This document shows, in pieces, positions 17,409 through 27,286 of a DNA stretch of 64,000 bases. Position numbers and translations under genes: made by a program. Origin of the DNA: Pseudalkalibacillus decolorationis (GTDB lineage Bacteria > Bacillota > Bacilli > Bacillales > Fictibacillaceae); NCBI RefSeq assembly GCF_024609785.1, contig NZ_JANHJQ010000001.1, positions 248,001 through 312,000 on the forward strand, given 5' to 3'. How positions within the stretch are numbered: the first letter of the stretch is position 1; every line of letters begins with the position of its first letter. Below the pieces are notes generated by a model. That model saw nothing but the letters and a program-made list of their open reading frames with translations. It was not told the DNA's origin and did no database searches.

Positions 17409-18473
17409 TTAACCTCCATTAAGTTCGAACACCAATTGTTGATAAGCGTTAAAAACCTCAAGTAAACCTTGTTGATAATTCCATGATGAATCAGCTTTAT
17501 CAGGAAGTGTCGCCAATGTATTCACGAATGCAACTGCCTTCTCTTGGTTTTTATTTGGTGATTTTTCGATAGATTGAAGAGCTTTCTTCTCCCATGTATT
17601 AATTTTACCCGTTGTTTTGTTTATATTTGACGTGTTTGCACTTATCAAGTCTTCAAATAACTCTTTTCCTTCGATTATCCAGCCTAGATCTTTATTTTCT
17701 GGAACTGAAACTTGATTTGCGTTGATTGACCATTTCTTAGGATATGCATCCGGTACTAATGTTTTGTAATCGTTTGCGAGTTCACGCGCCACATCCATCG
17801 TTGGGGCAATACCGATAAATACTCTATTTTCTTTTAGGGCCTTGACAGCAGCAAATCCATTTGTCTGAACAGTGTTCATCATTTCTTCAGCATTTGCCTC
17901 ACTCGAAAATACGCCTCCTTGCACGATATAAGTTTGCAAAGATAAATCGAGTGTTACCGTCTTTTCTTTAGATTTATTGGTTTCGTCGCTAGCCGCTTTA
18001 TCTGATCCAGTTCCTATCGCAGAAGAATCTACAGGTGATGCAATTGGATTTTGTGGTTGAAATTCTTGTCCTGTGAAGATCATAAGAACAATTAACCCTA
18101 TTAAACCACCTACCAGAACAGCCCCTAAAATAGGCATGATTATTTTTTGGGGAATATGATTAAAAACACTAGGACCCCGATTTGAGTTTTGAAAAGGATT
18201 TCGTTTTTTCTTACGGTGTATCGGTAACCCTGGTGTTTTTTCACTATTGTATTCAGAAACGTATCCGTGATCGTTCTTAGCATACTGTCGCTCTGAAAAA
18301 TGGATGACGTTGGAGGACTTATAATCTTCAGGTAGTACCCACTGAAAAGGCTCATCTTTCGAATCTTTGTCGAGTGACGCTGCAATTTCCATGTCTTTTT
18401 TGATTTCCAAAACAGGCTTGTCCTTGCCGTTGACTGTAACTTTTATTCGTTTCTGTTCTTCTTGCACCGACAT
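17409..18473 (-). CDS. spoIIB: SpoIIB-like sporulation protein (SPOR domain)
   Basis: Protein of about 354 residues. The N-terminal part is cytoplasmic, one membrane segment lies at about 113-135 (ILGAVLVGGLIGLIVLMIF), and a SPOR-like domain follows at about 178-245 (YIVQGGVFSSEANAEEMMN ... RVFIGIAPTMDVARELA). In B. subtilis SpoIIB helps septal peptidoglycan thinning at engulfment and localises the DMP complex. Start uncertain: ATG at 18473 is only 3 nt after AAGGAG, whereas an in-frame GTG at 18467 has 9-nt spacing. Position between comC and maf agrees with B. subtilis. Confidence 0.88.
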   Translation of the reverse strand: MSVQEEQKRIKVTVNGKDKPVLEIKKDMEIAASLDKDSKDEPFQWVLPEDYKSSNVIHFSERQYAKNDHGYVSEYNSEKTPGLPIHRKKKRNPFQNSNRGPSVFNHIPQKIIMPILGAVLVGGLIGLIVLMIFTGQEFQPQNPIASPVDSSAIGTGSDKAASDETNKSKEKTVTLDLSLQTYIVQGGVFSSEANAEEMMNTVQTNGFAAVKALKENRVFIGIAPTMDVARELANDYKTLVPDAYPKKWSINANQVSVPENKDLGWIIEGKELFEDLISANTSNINKTTGKINTWEKKALQSIEKSPNKNQEKAVAFVNTLATLPDKADSSWNYQQGLLEVFNAYQQLVFELNGG

Positions 18474-18590
18474 CAACTCCTTCTATACACTCTCTAAATT
18501 CCTATGATAAAATGCTAGTCATTAGAACAATTACTAGAGTAGCAAGGTATTAAATATGCTCCATTAGAGTGAATATAACACGAAGAAATT

Positions 18591-18622
18591 AAAAAAGAAC
18601 AAGACAAATGTCGTCTCGCTCT
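18591..18622 (-). terminator. Terminator downstream of comC
   Basis: Minus-strand arms AAGAGCGAGAC and GTCTTGTTCTT (with G-U pairs) followed by TTTTAATTT. It lies 115 nt beyond the comC stop codon. Confidence 0.75.
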
Positions 18623-18735
18623 TAAAAGGTTTCGTTAAAAAATGACATTATCAAAAAAACTACACTACCTCCAGGAAATTTCTCATCTAGACGTGCTTTC
18701 CTGCGTGATGCCAGAAATGAAAGCTACCTAACGTG

Positions 18736-19467
18736 TCAAAAATATAATCGCCAAATCTGCTCTCCCCAAAAAAGTACAATAATCGCAGCAGTTACGATAA
18801 AAGGACCAAATGGGATATGTTGCTTCCGTTGAACCTTCCTTAAAAGGAGCATACTCACACCAAATATCGACCCAACCAACGACGCCAGAAACAGCACCAA
18901 AAATATGTCTATCCATCCAAACATGAGTCCGAGAACAGCGAATAGCTTAATATCTCCACCACCCATACCACCTCTACTTAATATGGCGAAGAGTAATAAT
19001 AAACCAAATCCAAGTAAAGCACCAAGCCAAGCACCCCACCAAGGAGTTGTTGGAACCCAGACACGATATAGGATGAAACTGATCGCAAACACAATCAATA
19101 CCCTGTCAGGGATAATCAAATAGCTAATATCCGTTACAAATACAATCATCAGTAAGGATATTAGAAGAATGGCTCCGAATAAAGCAAAAGGAGATTCAAA
19201 TTGAATATAGCTGTATGCAAACAAAATACCAGTTAGGCCTTCAATCGTTGGATAAATGAACGAAATTTCACGGCCGCAATACCGACACTTTCCATATGTG
19301 AATATGTATGAAACAACTGGCACTAAATCGATTACCTTTAACGATGTTTGACAGTTGGTACAATGTGATCCCGGCCAAATTAACGATTCTTTTTTAGGTA
19401 CCCTTAGCCCTACTACATTAAAGAAAGAACCCATAATTAAACCAAACAAAAAGAAAAGAATATACAT
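18736..19467 (-). CDS. comC: Type IV prepilin peptidase ComC
   Basis: Protein of 243 residues with seven or eight membrane segments. It shows the paired CxxC zinc motifs (CTNCQTSL, CRYCGREI) of the N-methyltransferase domain and the two catalytic aspartates in VTDISYLIIPD and GMGGGDIKLFA (GxGD family A24). It matures the competence pseudopilins ComGC-type for DNA uptake. It starts 62 bp downstream of the GGDEF gene and probably shares its transcript. No other com genes are in the window. Confidence 0.95.
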   Translation of the reverse strand: MYILFFLFGLIMGSFFNVVGLRVPKKESLIWPGSHCTNCQTSLKVIDLVPVVSYIFTYGKCRYCGREISFIYPTIEGLTGILFAYSYIQFESPFALFGAILLISLLMIVFVTDISYLIIPDRVLIVFAISFILYRVWVPTTPWWGAWLGALLGFGLLLLFAILSRGGMGGGDIKLFAVLGLMFGWIDIFLVLFLASLVGSIFGVSMLLLRKVQRKQHIPFGPFIVTAAIIVLFWGEQIWRLYF

Positions 19468-19529
19468 AAATCAACCTACCCTGAAAAATTATGTTTCTGG
19501 AACGTTCATATTGCGATCGGAATAGCAAC

Positions 19530-21224
19530 CTATTGGTAAATGGCGACTTTATTTCGCCCCTGCTGTTTTGCCCCTGTGTACATGGCGCGATCGGCATTCC
19601 GAATAAGTGATAATGGATCCTCTCCTTGTACTGGTGCAGTGGCAACACCAATGCTTACAGTCAAAGATATTTTTTCTTTATGGAAATTATCTAAGTCATT
19701 CGATATAGAAAACTCTGTTCGGGATATTTCATCCCTAACCAACTCTGCTAATCCCAATGATTCGAACTGCACACAATCCGGTAAAAGAATAACAAATTCT
19801 TCTCCGCCGTACCTCGCTACGGTACCTTGAGCGCCAATAATTTCAATAAGGCGTTCTGCTATCTGACACAACACAGCATTACCTGATTGATGCCCATACC
19901 TATCATTCACATTTTTAAAATGGTCAATATCTAAGAGGATAAGTGAGAAAGGATTGGTTGAAGTTGTATAATGCTTGTACATTTCATAGAGTTTATCTTC
20001 AAAGTAACGGTAATTGTAAAGGTTCGTAAGGTGACATCGTTCACTTTTCTGCTTGGTCATTTCATAATTTTTCGCTTTATCGACTGCGACAGCAAGGTAA
20101 TTTGAAAGGATTTCAAGAATCATAAGGTGAGGTTTTTCATAGGCCATTTTCCGCCTTGATGCCAGCGTAATTACACCGACTACTTCTTGGTTTCGAATCA
20201 TCGGTACTGAAACGACTGATTCAGCATCTACTGGCAGGAATCCGTTCGCATATTTGCGCCATTGGTGCTGCCCTTCAAATCTAAGACTCTGTCCACTTTC
20301 CCAAACCTTTCCACTTATTCCTTGGCCTTTGGATACAAACAGTTGGTCTACGTGATTCATTTGGTCAGATTCAAATTTACGTATGATTTTTAATTTTGAC
20401 TGACCTTTAACATCAAGTATGTAAGCAATGTCTACCTTTAGCATCTTCGTAATTCGTTGCAAAAATATATCCATCGTTTCATCAACGAGTAGGCTTTCTG
20501 TCAATTCCTGACCAATTTTATTTGTAGATTTAAGCAAGTGATTAATCTTCTGGCTCGAATGATACATATTCATAATAAGGGAGACGATTACAAATGGGAT
20601 TCCAACAAAGAGGATGGCAGATGTACCTAATTGAGAGTACAAAATATAGAACGTAATACTAATTGGTAGAATAGCTGCTTCCATTAGTACTTCCCACAGA
20701 AAATCCTTAGCAAATAACACACCTCCTTCTTTATAAAAGTTTCGTTTTAATAAATGAAGGATTACATTGTTTATTACAAGGCCTGTTATCGCATAACCAA
20801 TGACCGGAATGATCTGGGGATATTCATTTGCCGCAAGCCCACCCACTTCCCCACCTAGTAAATAATAAACAAGGGCCGAGGATGAGGAAACAACCATAAA
20901 CATAAGAGAACTTGTCCCATAACGATAGAGTGGATACTTTAAATACCATAACGATACCAATATTGTTAATTGGACCATTATTAACTCAACTAGAAGACCA
21001 AAATGAAGAAAGATGGCTAGAGATATACCTTGGATTAGCGATATATTCGTTCCTCTAACTTGAATCGGAAATAGAGATACGACGAGCATTAGTAATAACA
21101 TTACTGAAAGATCCAGCCAATAGCCTTCTAGGGAGGGGGCAGAAAACGTAAGAAAAGCCCATAGAACCATTGACCACATTAATAGACATATAAATCCGAC
21201 CCATCGTTTTGCGCTTTTGGTCAT
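19530..21224 (-). CDS. Membrane diguanylate cyclase (GAF-GGDEF)
   Basis: Protein of 564 residues. About seven or eight membrane segments occupy residues 8-225, a GAF domain spans about 235-375 (SVVSVPMIRNQEVVGVITLASRRK), and a GGDEF domain about 395-564. The active site reads RYGGEEF and metal-binding DIDHFKNVNDRYGH is intact, so c-di-GMP synthesis is likely. The product-inhibition RxxD motif expected just before the active site is replaced by a sequence without it (GAQGTV), suggesting no I-site control. It sits between folC and comC, a place without such a gene in B. subtilis. GGGAGGGG precedes the ATG. Confidence 0.92.
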   Translation of the reverse strand: MTKSAKRWVGFICLLMWSMVLWAFLTFSAPSLEGYWLDLSVMLLLMLVVSLFPIQVRGTNISLIQGISLAIFLHFGLLVELIMVQLTILVSLWYLKYPLYRYGTSSLMFMVVSSSSALVYYLLGGEVGGLAANEYPQIIPVIGYAITGLVINNVILHLLKRNFYKEGGVLFAKDFLWEVLMEAAILPISITFYILYSQLGTSAILFVGIPFVIVSLIMNMYHSSQKINHLLKSTNKIGQELTESLLVDETMDIFLQRITKMLKVDIAYILDVKGQSKLKIIRKFESDQMNHVDQLFVSKGQGISGKVWESGQSLRFEGQHQWRKYANGFLPVDAESVVSVPMIRNQEVVGVITLASRRKMAYEKPHLMILEILSNYLAVAVDKAKNYEMTKQKSERCHLTNLYNYRYFEDKLYEMYKHYTTSTNPFSLILLDIDHFKNVNDRYGHQSGNAVLCQIAERLIEIIGAQGTVARYGGEEFVILLPDCVQFESLGLAELVRDEISRTEFSISNDLDNFHKEKISLTVSIGVATAPVQGEDPLSLIRNADRAMYTGAKQQGRNKVAIYQ

Positions 21225-21346
21225 CCCTACCCCTCCCTACTGAATATTTAGAACTAGTTTTATTTGAGTCTAACGTACTATTTTAATCGTTAAAGATATT
21301 TTATCAAATATTTTAAAAATTGTAATTATAAATTTAAATTATTTTT

Positions 21347-22639
21347 TTACTTTTTCATATAAACTCGAACCGAAGAGATGAAATAGAGCGATCCAGTAAT
21401 AAGAAGAACATCATTTCCATCCATCTGCTTCCTTTCATTTTTAATCGCGATTTGAAAATTCTCTTCTAGGTCCTTTTGATCAAATCGGCACTTATTATAC
21501 AAATTCTTTGCGGTGCTTGCTCTAGGAAAATCGAACGAGGTAAACATTATATGATCAATGGAGTCGTACAAGACTGAAAGCATTTCATCGACTGGTTTAT
21601 CGGAAAGTGCACTGAAAATGAGCCGTTTGCGGTGATTAGGAAAATGGCTATTCATCGTCTGCTTTAGGCTTTCTATTCCCTCTTTATTGTGGGCTCCATC
21701 AAGAATAATTAAAGGGTGGTCACTGATTTTCTCAAACCGGCCGGGCCATTTTGCTTTAAAAAGGCCATCGTAAATATGTTGTGGTCGGATCTGATAATCA
21801 CACTTATCTTTTAATATCTCTAGCATCATTATAGCCATCGAAGCGTTCTTTACTTGATGCTCGCCTTGCATTCCAACAATAACCTTTTCATAAATTCTTG
21901 TTGGTGTTTTCAAAGAAAATTGTTCTCCTTCTATTAACGTCTGATGTTCCATAATTGTGTAGTCTTTGTTTAAAAATGAAATAGGGATGTTCAATCCCTC
22001 TGCTCGCTTTTTGATCACCTCTAATGCTTCATTTTGTTCGACTCCTGTCACTAACGGTATATCTTGTTTGGTGATTCCAGATTTTTCGTAAGCAATTTGC
22101 CTAAGTGTTGAACCGAGAATAGCAGTATGATCAAATCCAATATTCGTTATTCCAGTAAGCATAGGTGTGATCACATTTGTGGAATCTAGCCTCCCTCCAA
22201 GTCCAGTTTCGAACAGAACAATATCAAGCTCTACATAGCTTGCAAAATAAACAATCGCGATAATTGTAACAACTTCAAACTCAGTAGGGGTACCAAGATC
22301 TGTTTCAGCAATTTTTTCAGTAATGGGTCTTACTTCATTCGCAACCTTAATGAGGTCGTTATCTGAGATGGGAAGTCCATTCACTGAGATTCTCTCGTTA
22401 AATTGTTCTATATACGGGGAAGTAAAAGTTCCTACTTGATAACCGGATTCTTGTAAAGCACATCGCATATAAGTTAGTGTCGATCCTTTCCCATTGGTTC
22501 CTGCGATATGTACACTTTTCAATGATCTCTCTGGATGTCCTAATTCCTCAAGCATTTGTTCCATTCTAAGCAAACCTGGCTTCATCCCAAATGCCAACAG
22601 TTCATGAATCCAATGTAATGTTTCTTCATACGTTTTCAT
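21347..22639 (-). CDS. folC: Folylpolyglutamate/dihydrofolate synthase
   Basis: Protein of 430 residues with the ATP-binding AGTNGKGSTLTYM near the N-terminus, the folate loop region TSPYIEQFNERISVNG, and ILDGAHNKEGI in the C-terminal domain. It adds glutamates to folates. ATG at 22639 is chosen (AAGGAG 9 nt upstream) over an upstream methionine 18 codons away that would begin inside the valS terminator. It lies downstream of valS as in B. subtilis but a terminator hairpin intervenes. Confidence 0.95.
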   Translation of the reverse strand: MKTYEETLHWIHELLAFGMKPGLLRMEQMLEELGHPERSLKSVHIAGTNGKGSTLTYMRCALQESGYQVGTFTSPYIEQFNERISVNGLPISDNDLIKVANEVRPITEKIAETDLGTPTEFEVVTIIAIVYFASYVELDIVLFETGLGGRLDSTNVITPMLTGITNIGFDHTAILGSTLRQIAYEKSGITKQDIPLVTGVEQNEALEVIKKRAEGLNIPISFLNKDYTIMEHQTLIEGEQFSLKTPTRIYEKVIVGMQGEHQVKNASMAIMMLEILKDKCDYQIRPQHIYDGLFKAKWPGRFEKISDHPLIILDGAHNKEGIESLKQTMNSHFPNHRKRLIFSALSDKPVDEMLSVLYDSIDHIMFTSFDFPRASTAKNLYNKCRFDQKDLEENFQIAIKNERKQMDGNDVLLITGSLYFISSVRVYMKK

Positions 22640-22678
22640 ATCTAGTTCTCCTTGTATCGAATTATTCATAATGTCGTG

Positions 22679-22712
22679 AAAAAGGCGAATCACTATGATC
22701 CGCCTTTTAAAC
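22679..22712 (-). terminator. Terminator-like hairpin between valS and folC
   Basis: Minus-strand AAAAGGCGGATCA / TGATTCGCCTTTT with a T-rich 3' side, starting 6 nt after the valS stop. The folC start is only 40 nt further on, so folC is expressed by read-through or by an unseen promoter. Confidence 0.75.
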
Positions 22713-22717
22713 GTCTA

Positions 22718-25363
22718 TTAGTCCTTTAATTCATTGATTCGCCCTTGAACTTTTTGACGGTTTTCAAGGTAGGTCTTCTCTTTTGCACGCTCTTCTTCTA
22801 CTACCTTTTCAGGTGCCTTCTTTATAAACCCTTCGTTATTTAACTTCTTTTGGACTCTTTCTACCTCTGCATCCCATTTCGAGTGTTCTTTTTCTAACCG
22901 GTTGATTTCCTCATCGATATCAATGAGACCTTCTAACGGAAGAAAGATTTCAACTCTGCTTAATACCGAGGTCATAGCTTTCTCAGGTGCTTCTATATCA
23001 ATACCGATTTTGAGTGGTTCTGGGTTACAGAAGCGGTCTAAATAAGTTCCATTCCGTTCAAGCTGATCAAGTGTTTTGGTATTATGCGGTTTAAGTTGAA
23101 TTTCAATTGGTTTGCTTGGTGGTACGTTCATCTCTGATCGAGTATTCCGAACAGAGCGGATGATTTCCGTCAGCAGTTTCATGTCTTTTGCTGATTCCTC
23201 GAAGTGTAAATCCTCTCTTTTTTCGGGCCAAGAGGCAATTGTGATTGACTGACCTTTATGAGGAATGTGTTGCCAGATTTCCTCTGTGATAAACGGCATA
23301 AACGGATGTAACAGTCTTAATGTTTGATCAAGAACATAAGCGAGAACAGATCGGGTTGTTTTCTTTTGTTGCTCGTCCTCACCGTACAATGGAAGTTTCG
23401 CCATTTCGATATACCAATCGCAAAAGTCATCCCAGATAAAAGTGTATAAGGTACGACCAACTTCACCGAATTCATACATATCAATTTGCTTAGTTACCGA
23501 TTCAATTGTTTCGTTTAGACGTGTTAGTATCCATTTATCTGCTAACGTCTTCTCTCCTGAAAGATCAATCTCATCGTAGGACATCTCTTCCATATTCATT
23601 AGAGCAAAGCGTGATGCATTCCAAATTTTGTTTCCAAAGTTCCAAGTCGACTCTACCTTTTCCCAATAAAAGCGTAAATCATTTCCTGGAGAACTTCCCG
23701 TAGAGAGGAAAAATCGCAATGAGTCAGCACCATATTTATCAATTACGTCCATTGGGTCAACACCATTACCAAGGGACTTACTCATTTTGCGACCCTCACC
23801 ATCCCTAACTAAACCATGAATCAAAACATCCTTAAACGGACGTTCTCCTGTAAACTCTAATCCTTGGAAAATCATTCGTGCTACCCAGAAAAAGATAATA
23901 TCATATCCGGTAATAAGTACATCTGTGGAATAATAACGCTTGAAATCCTCAGCTGATTCATCTGGCCAGCCCATCGTTGAAAATGGCCACAAAGCTGAGC
24001 TAAACCACGTATCGAGTACATCTTCATCCTGTTTCCAGTTTTCTACATCCTCTGGTGCTGTAAGACCTACGTACAACTCACCCGTTTCTTTATGATGCCA
24101 AGCAGGAATACGGTGCCCCCACCAGAGCTGTCTGCTAATGCACCAATCACGAATGTTTTCAATCCATCGTAAATACGTTTTTTCAAAGCGATCAGGAACA
24201 AAATCAACTTTACGCTCATCTGACTGTTGTAACTGAATGGCTTCTTTCGCGAGTGGCTGCATTTTTACGAACCATTGAGTAGATAAATATGGCTCTACTA
24301 CTGCACCGCTTCGTTCAGAATGTCCAACTGAGTGCATGTGTTCTTCAATCTTGAAAAGAACACCTTGATCCTGTAAGTCTTTAACGATTTGCTTCCTGCA
24401 TTCAAAACGGTCCATACCATTGTAAGAACCCGCTTGCTCATTCATTGATCCGTCTTCATTCATAACTAGAACACGTTCTAAATTATGACGGTTCCCTACC
24501 TCAAAGTCATTTGGGTCATGAGCAGGAGTAATTTTAACTGCACCGGAACCAAATTCCATTTCAACATAATCGTCAGCAATGATTTCGATTTCCCGGTTAA
24601 CGATAGGTAGTATAACCTTTTTACCAATTAAATGCTGATATCGTTCATCTTTAGGATGAACGGCAACTGCAGTATCCCCTAGCATTGTTTCTGGTCGGGT
24701 TGTTGCAATTTCGATGTGTCCACTGCCATCAACGAGCGGATATTTCATGTGATAAAAGGCACCTTGTACATCCTTATAAATAACTTCAATGTCTGAGAGT
24801 GCTGTTTTTGTTTGCGGATCCCAGTTGATAATATATTCTCCACGATAGACCAAATCTTTTTCGTATAGTGAAACAAAAACTTTTTTAACTGCATCAGAAA
24901 GGCCTTCATCCAGGGTAAAGCGTTCTCTGGAGTAATCGAGTGACAGTCCTATTTTAGACCATTGTTTACGTATAAACGCTGCATACTCATGCTTCCATTC
25001 CCATGACTTTTCGAGGAACTTTTCACGGCCAAGATCATATCGATTCGTCCCTTCTTCACGAAGCTTGCCTTCTACCTTTGTTTGGGTAGCAATTCCAGCG
25101 TGATCCATTCCCGGAAGCCATAATGCATCATATCCTTGCATCCGTTTTGTTCGAATTAGAATATCTTGTAATGTGGTATCCCACGCGTGACCAAGATGAA
25201 GCCTCCCTGTAACGTTTGGTGGGGGAATTACGATTGTATACGGCGTTTTTTTCTCATCACCAGTCGCTTCGAAAAATTTACCATCCAACCAATATTGATA
25301 CCATTTTTCTTCAGTTTTTTTTGGGTCATACTTTGTCGGCATTGAAACCTCTTTTTTTGACAT
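22718..25363 (-). CDS. valS: Valyl-tRNA synthetase
   Basis: Protein of 881 residues, normal for Bacillus ValS. Signature [16 protein letters not shown] (class I HIGH box) at about 49-64, the KMSKS box [10 protein letters not shown], an editing domain between them, an anticodon-binding domain, and a C-terminal coiled coil (about 815-881). Charges tRNA-Val. GGAGGAG precedes the ATG. Expression is controlled by an upstream T-box leader. Confidence 0.99.
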   Translation of the reverse strand: MSKKEVSMPTKYDPKKTEEKWYQYWLDGKFFEATGDEKKTPYTIVIPPPNVTGRLHLGHAWDTTLQDILIRTKRMQGYDALWLPGMDHAGIATQTKVEGKLREEGTNRYDLGREKFLEKSWEWKHEYAAFIRKQWSKIGLSLDYSRERFTLDEGLSDAVKKVFVSLYEKDLVYRGEYIINWDPQTKTALSDIEVIYKDVQGAFYHMKYPLVDGSGHIEIATTRPETMLGDTAVAVHPKDERYQHLIGKKVILPIVNREIEIIADDYVEMEFGSGAVKITPAHDPNDFEVGNRHNLERVLVMNEDGSMNEQAGSYNGMDRFECRKQIVKDLQDQGVLFKIEEHMHSVGHSERSGAVVEPYLSTQWFVKMQPLAKEAIQLQQSDERKVDFVPDRFEKTYLRWIENIRDWCISRQLWWGHRIPAWHHKETGELYVGLTAPEDVENWKQDEDVLDTWFSSALWPFSTMGWPDESAEDFKRYYSTDVLITGYDIIFFWVARMIFQGLEFTGERPFKDVLIHGLVRDGEGRKMSKSLGNGVDPMDVIDKYGADSLRFFLSTGSSPGNDLRFYWEKVESTWNFGNKIWNASRFALMNMEEMSYDEIDLSGEKTLADKWILTRLNETIESVTKQIDMYEFGEVGRTLYTFIWDDFCDWYIEMAKLPLYGEDEQQKKTTRSVLAYVLDQTLRLLHPFMPFITEEIWQHIPHKGQSITIASWPEKREDLHFEESAKDMKLLTEIIRSVRNTRSEMNVPPSKPIEIQLKPHNTKTLDQLERNGTYLDRFCNPEPLKIGIDIEAPEKAMTSVLSRVEIFLPLEGLIDIDEEINRLEKEHSKWDAEVERVQKKLNNEGFIKKAPEKVVEEERAKEKTYLENRQKVQGRINELKD

Positions 25364-25390
25364 GAATACTCCTCCTTTTTATATTTTCCT

Positions 25391-25468
25391 TAAAAAACTT
25401 TGTTATTTTTTAGGCGCTAAAAACTCGTGTATTTTTTAGGTTCTAAAAAACTTGTTATTTTTTGGAAC
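25391..25468 (-). repeat. Three degenerate 26-bp tandem repeats before valS
   Basis: Units at 25391-25417, 25418-25443 and 25444-25468 share the pattern TAAAAAACTTGTTATTTTTT followed by a short GC-containing joint. A fourth partial unit merges with the A-run of the T-box terminator. They lie between the T-box and the valS start and would be in the mRNA leader. Confidence 0.75.
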
Positions 25469-25736
25469 AAAAAAAACTCCCCCATCCTCAAAGGACGAAA
25501 AAGTTCGCGGTACCACCTTTGTTTACAGTTTCATACGAAAAATGCAACTGCACACTTGATTATGGATAACGGCATCTAATCCGACTTCTCCTACTCTTAC
25601 TAAACATTCAGAGAAGTTGCTCAAGGGTGACCTTCAACTGCTACCTCCTGAGAAATCTTTCAGCTAATGATTTCTCTCTCTTTAGGTTTTACAATCTACT
25701 CTTCCCTATCTTCGCTACATATTAATTTATAAGAAG
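25469..25736 (-). promoter_or_regulatory. T-box riboswitch leader of valS
   Basis: The minus strand carries the conserved T-box AAGGTGGTACCGCG (25506-25519). It is followed by a terminator hairpin CTTTTTCGTCC / GGATGGGGGAG and a run of eight T (25469-25505). Upstream, a long stem I region includes AGAGAGAAATC and TGAAAGATTTCTCAGG. A possible specifier codon is GTC (25629-25631) in GAAGGTCACCC, which fits valine, but the specifier loop was not modelled. Uncharged tRNA-Val should favour the antiterminator and allow valS transcription. The family assignment is very secure; the specifier is tentative. Confidence 0.93.
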
Positions 25737-25939
25737 ATGTTCATCCTCCTATTTGTCACGCACTATAAGTAATATCAGTTTACAGTTAGAATTGTCTCAT
25801 AGTCAATAGGCTAACCACATTTTTTCTAATTTAAACAAAAATGGGCACCTATTCTGCCTATTCACATATTGTAAAATAAGTACGTATTTCATATGAAATT
25901 CTTAATATGCAAACAACCTCGAATGGAGAGGAAAATATA

Positions 25940-26140
25940 ATGATGCGAAGAAGACGGAATTTTAACACATATCGTTTTTTTCATCATTTACGTCAATTTC
26001 GCAGTATATGCGAGCAATTTGTACTACCTTTACTGATATTCCAGGTAATAAGAACCCTGCTGTTCCCCTCAGGATTCGATATTGCTCTTGTACTTATCTT
26101 GCTTACCCTATACCTAACCATCTACTACGAGGTGTGGTAA
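25940..26140 (+). CDS. Small membrane protein, unknown function
   Basis: Protein of 66 residues on the plus strand. It begins MMRRRRNFNTYRFF, has a basic N-terminus and two hydrophobic segments (about 26-40 and 45-63), and ends YYEVW. The ATG at 25940 is chosen because GGAGAGG lies 9 nt upstream. The gene is divergent from the valS T-box. I do not recognise a named family. The good ribosome site and membrane profile argue that it is real. A fragment resembling the intergenic repeats follows it (26165-26190, GGCGATCACCTAAGTTACGC). Confidence 0.65.
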   Translation: MMRRRRNFNTYRFFHHLRQFRSICEQFVLPLLIFQVIRTLLFPSGFDIALVLILLTLYLTIYYEVW

Positions 26141-26259
26141 ATACCGCAATTTAAATCTGGCTACCCATAGGCGATCACCTAAGTTACGCTGATATTTCAG
26201 GGACTGACTTAAAAATAGTTGGTACGCAATTTCAGCAATATGTAGTTTCCGGGCACACT

Positions 26260-26296
26260 TATAAAAATGGGCTAACTGTGAAAGTTAGCCCATTTC
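26260..26296 (-). terminator. Terminator of the spoVID-ysxE operon
   Basis: Minus-strand AAATGGGCTAACT / AGTTAGCCCATTT followed by TTATA. The 5' arm overlaps the last codons and stop of ysxE. Confidence 0.88.
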
Positions 26297-27286
26297 GGTT
26301 ATTGGTTGGAGGAGCTGGTTGGCAAAGCTGTCAAGTGTTCTCATCACGTTTAATTTACGATCAAGCCTTCGTACAAGTTCCAATTGTGAAAGTTCATGCG
26401 TTCCTTGATACGTTTGGATCGTAGAGAACACCGGTTCCGGAAACTTTAAATAGCTTGCAAGCAATAACTTTTCTTCTGGCAGTAACGGAAGATGTCGTTC
26501 ATATTGCCCAAGCCACTCTAGGGCAGCCTGTTCGCTCCATTCTGGATAATGTGCGGCGGCCCTATAGAAATACGCTAAGTCACGGACAGGCGTGTCAAGA
26601 ATCGTTTTCTCGAAATTAATAAAGTTTCCTTCTCCAAGTTGATCGAGAACAATGTGTCCACGGAATGGCCTACCATGACACAAAACACTTCGATACCGCT
26701 TTTCCTCTTCACAGCCTTGATACCATCCAACCACGTGTTGCTTCGCATCCTCCGCCATCCTCATTAATCTGTGGAATTGGGACAGGTAACGAAGCTCGAA
26801 AGGTGAGATGTAGGTTTGACGCTCGGACATTTCAGTAAATCGCTCCATCTCGAGCTGCCTTTCTTCAAAACGACGGACAAGAGCACCATACGAGTCTTTG
26901 ACAACTTCTTCTGAAAATGATTGCGCTTTTACAGTGTTAGAATGTATTTTACCAAGCTCATCTATCATAAAATCCTCATACTGAAAACTTGTTCGAGCAT
27001 CATTCTCCAACCATTTTGTTAAGTAGTAAAAATGATATCCATTGAATACATAAGGATCTCCATATTTGGTCGGTACAATCGGCACAACCCGATTATACCC
27101 AATCTCCCCAAGCCTCTCCATGCAATGTAAAAACCAAGTCATTTGTTCCTGATCCATTTTTGCTTCTTTTAACGCGTATGAACCCCGGCTGGTAGTGATT
27201 TTTTGAACTTGGCCATACGACTCTATCTTTTCAGGAAAAAGATCATAATAATATAAAATTACTCCGTCGACAGATGCCGCATTCAT
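26285..27286 (-). CDS. ysxE: YsxE-like protein of the CotS/aminoglycoside phosphotransferase fold family
   Basis: Protein of 333 residues. The region that would carry the phosphotransferase HGDxxxxN motif reads LCHGRPFRGHIVLD at about 204-217, so the catalytic aspartate is replaced by Arg and the Asn by His; a non-catalytic kinase-like protein is implied. Position downstream of spoVID matches ysxE in B. subtilis, whose product is a CotS-family spore coat-related protein. Its ATG overlaps the stop of the preceding gene (ATGA). Expression in the mother cell is inferred from the spoVID context. Confidence 0.85.
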   Translation of the reverse strand: MNAASVDGVILYYYDLFPEKIESYGQVQKITTSRGSYALKEAKMDQEQMTWFLHCMERLGEIGYNRVVPIVPTKYGDPYVFNGYHFYYLTKWLENDARTSFQYEDFMIDELGKIHSNTVKAQSFSEEVVKDSYGALVRRFEERQLEMERFTEMSERQTYISPFELRYLSQFHRLMRMAEDAKQHVVGWYQGCEEEKRYRSVLCHGRPFRGHIVLDQLGEGNFINFEKTILDTPVRDLAYFYRAAAHYPEWSEQAALEWLGQYERHLPLLPEEKLLLASYLKFPEPVFSTIQTYQGTHELSQLELVRRLDRKLNVMRTLDSFANQLLQPITEMG

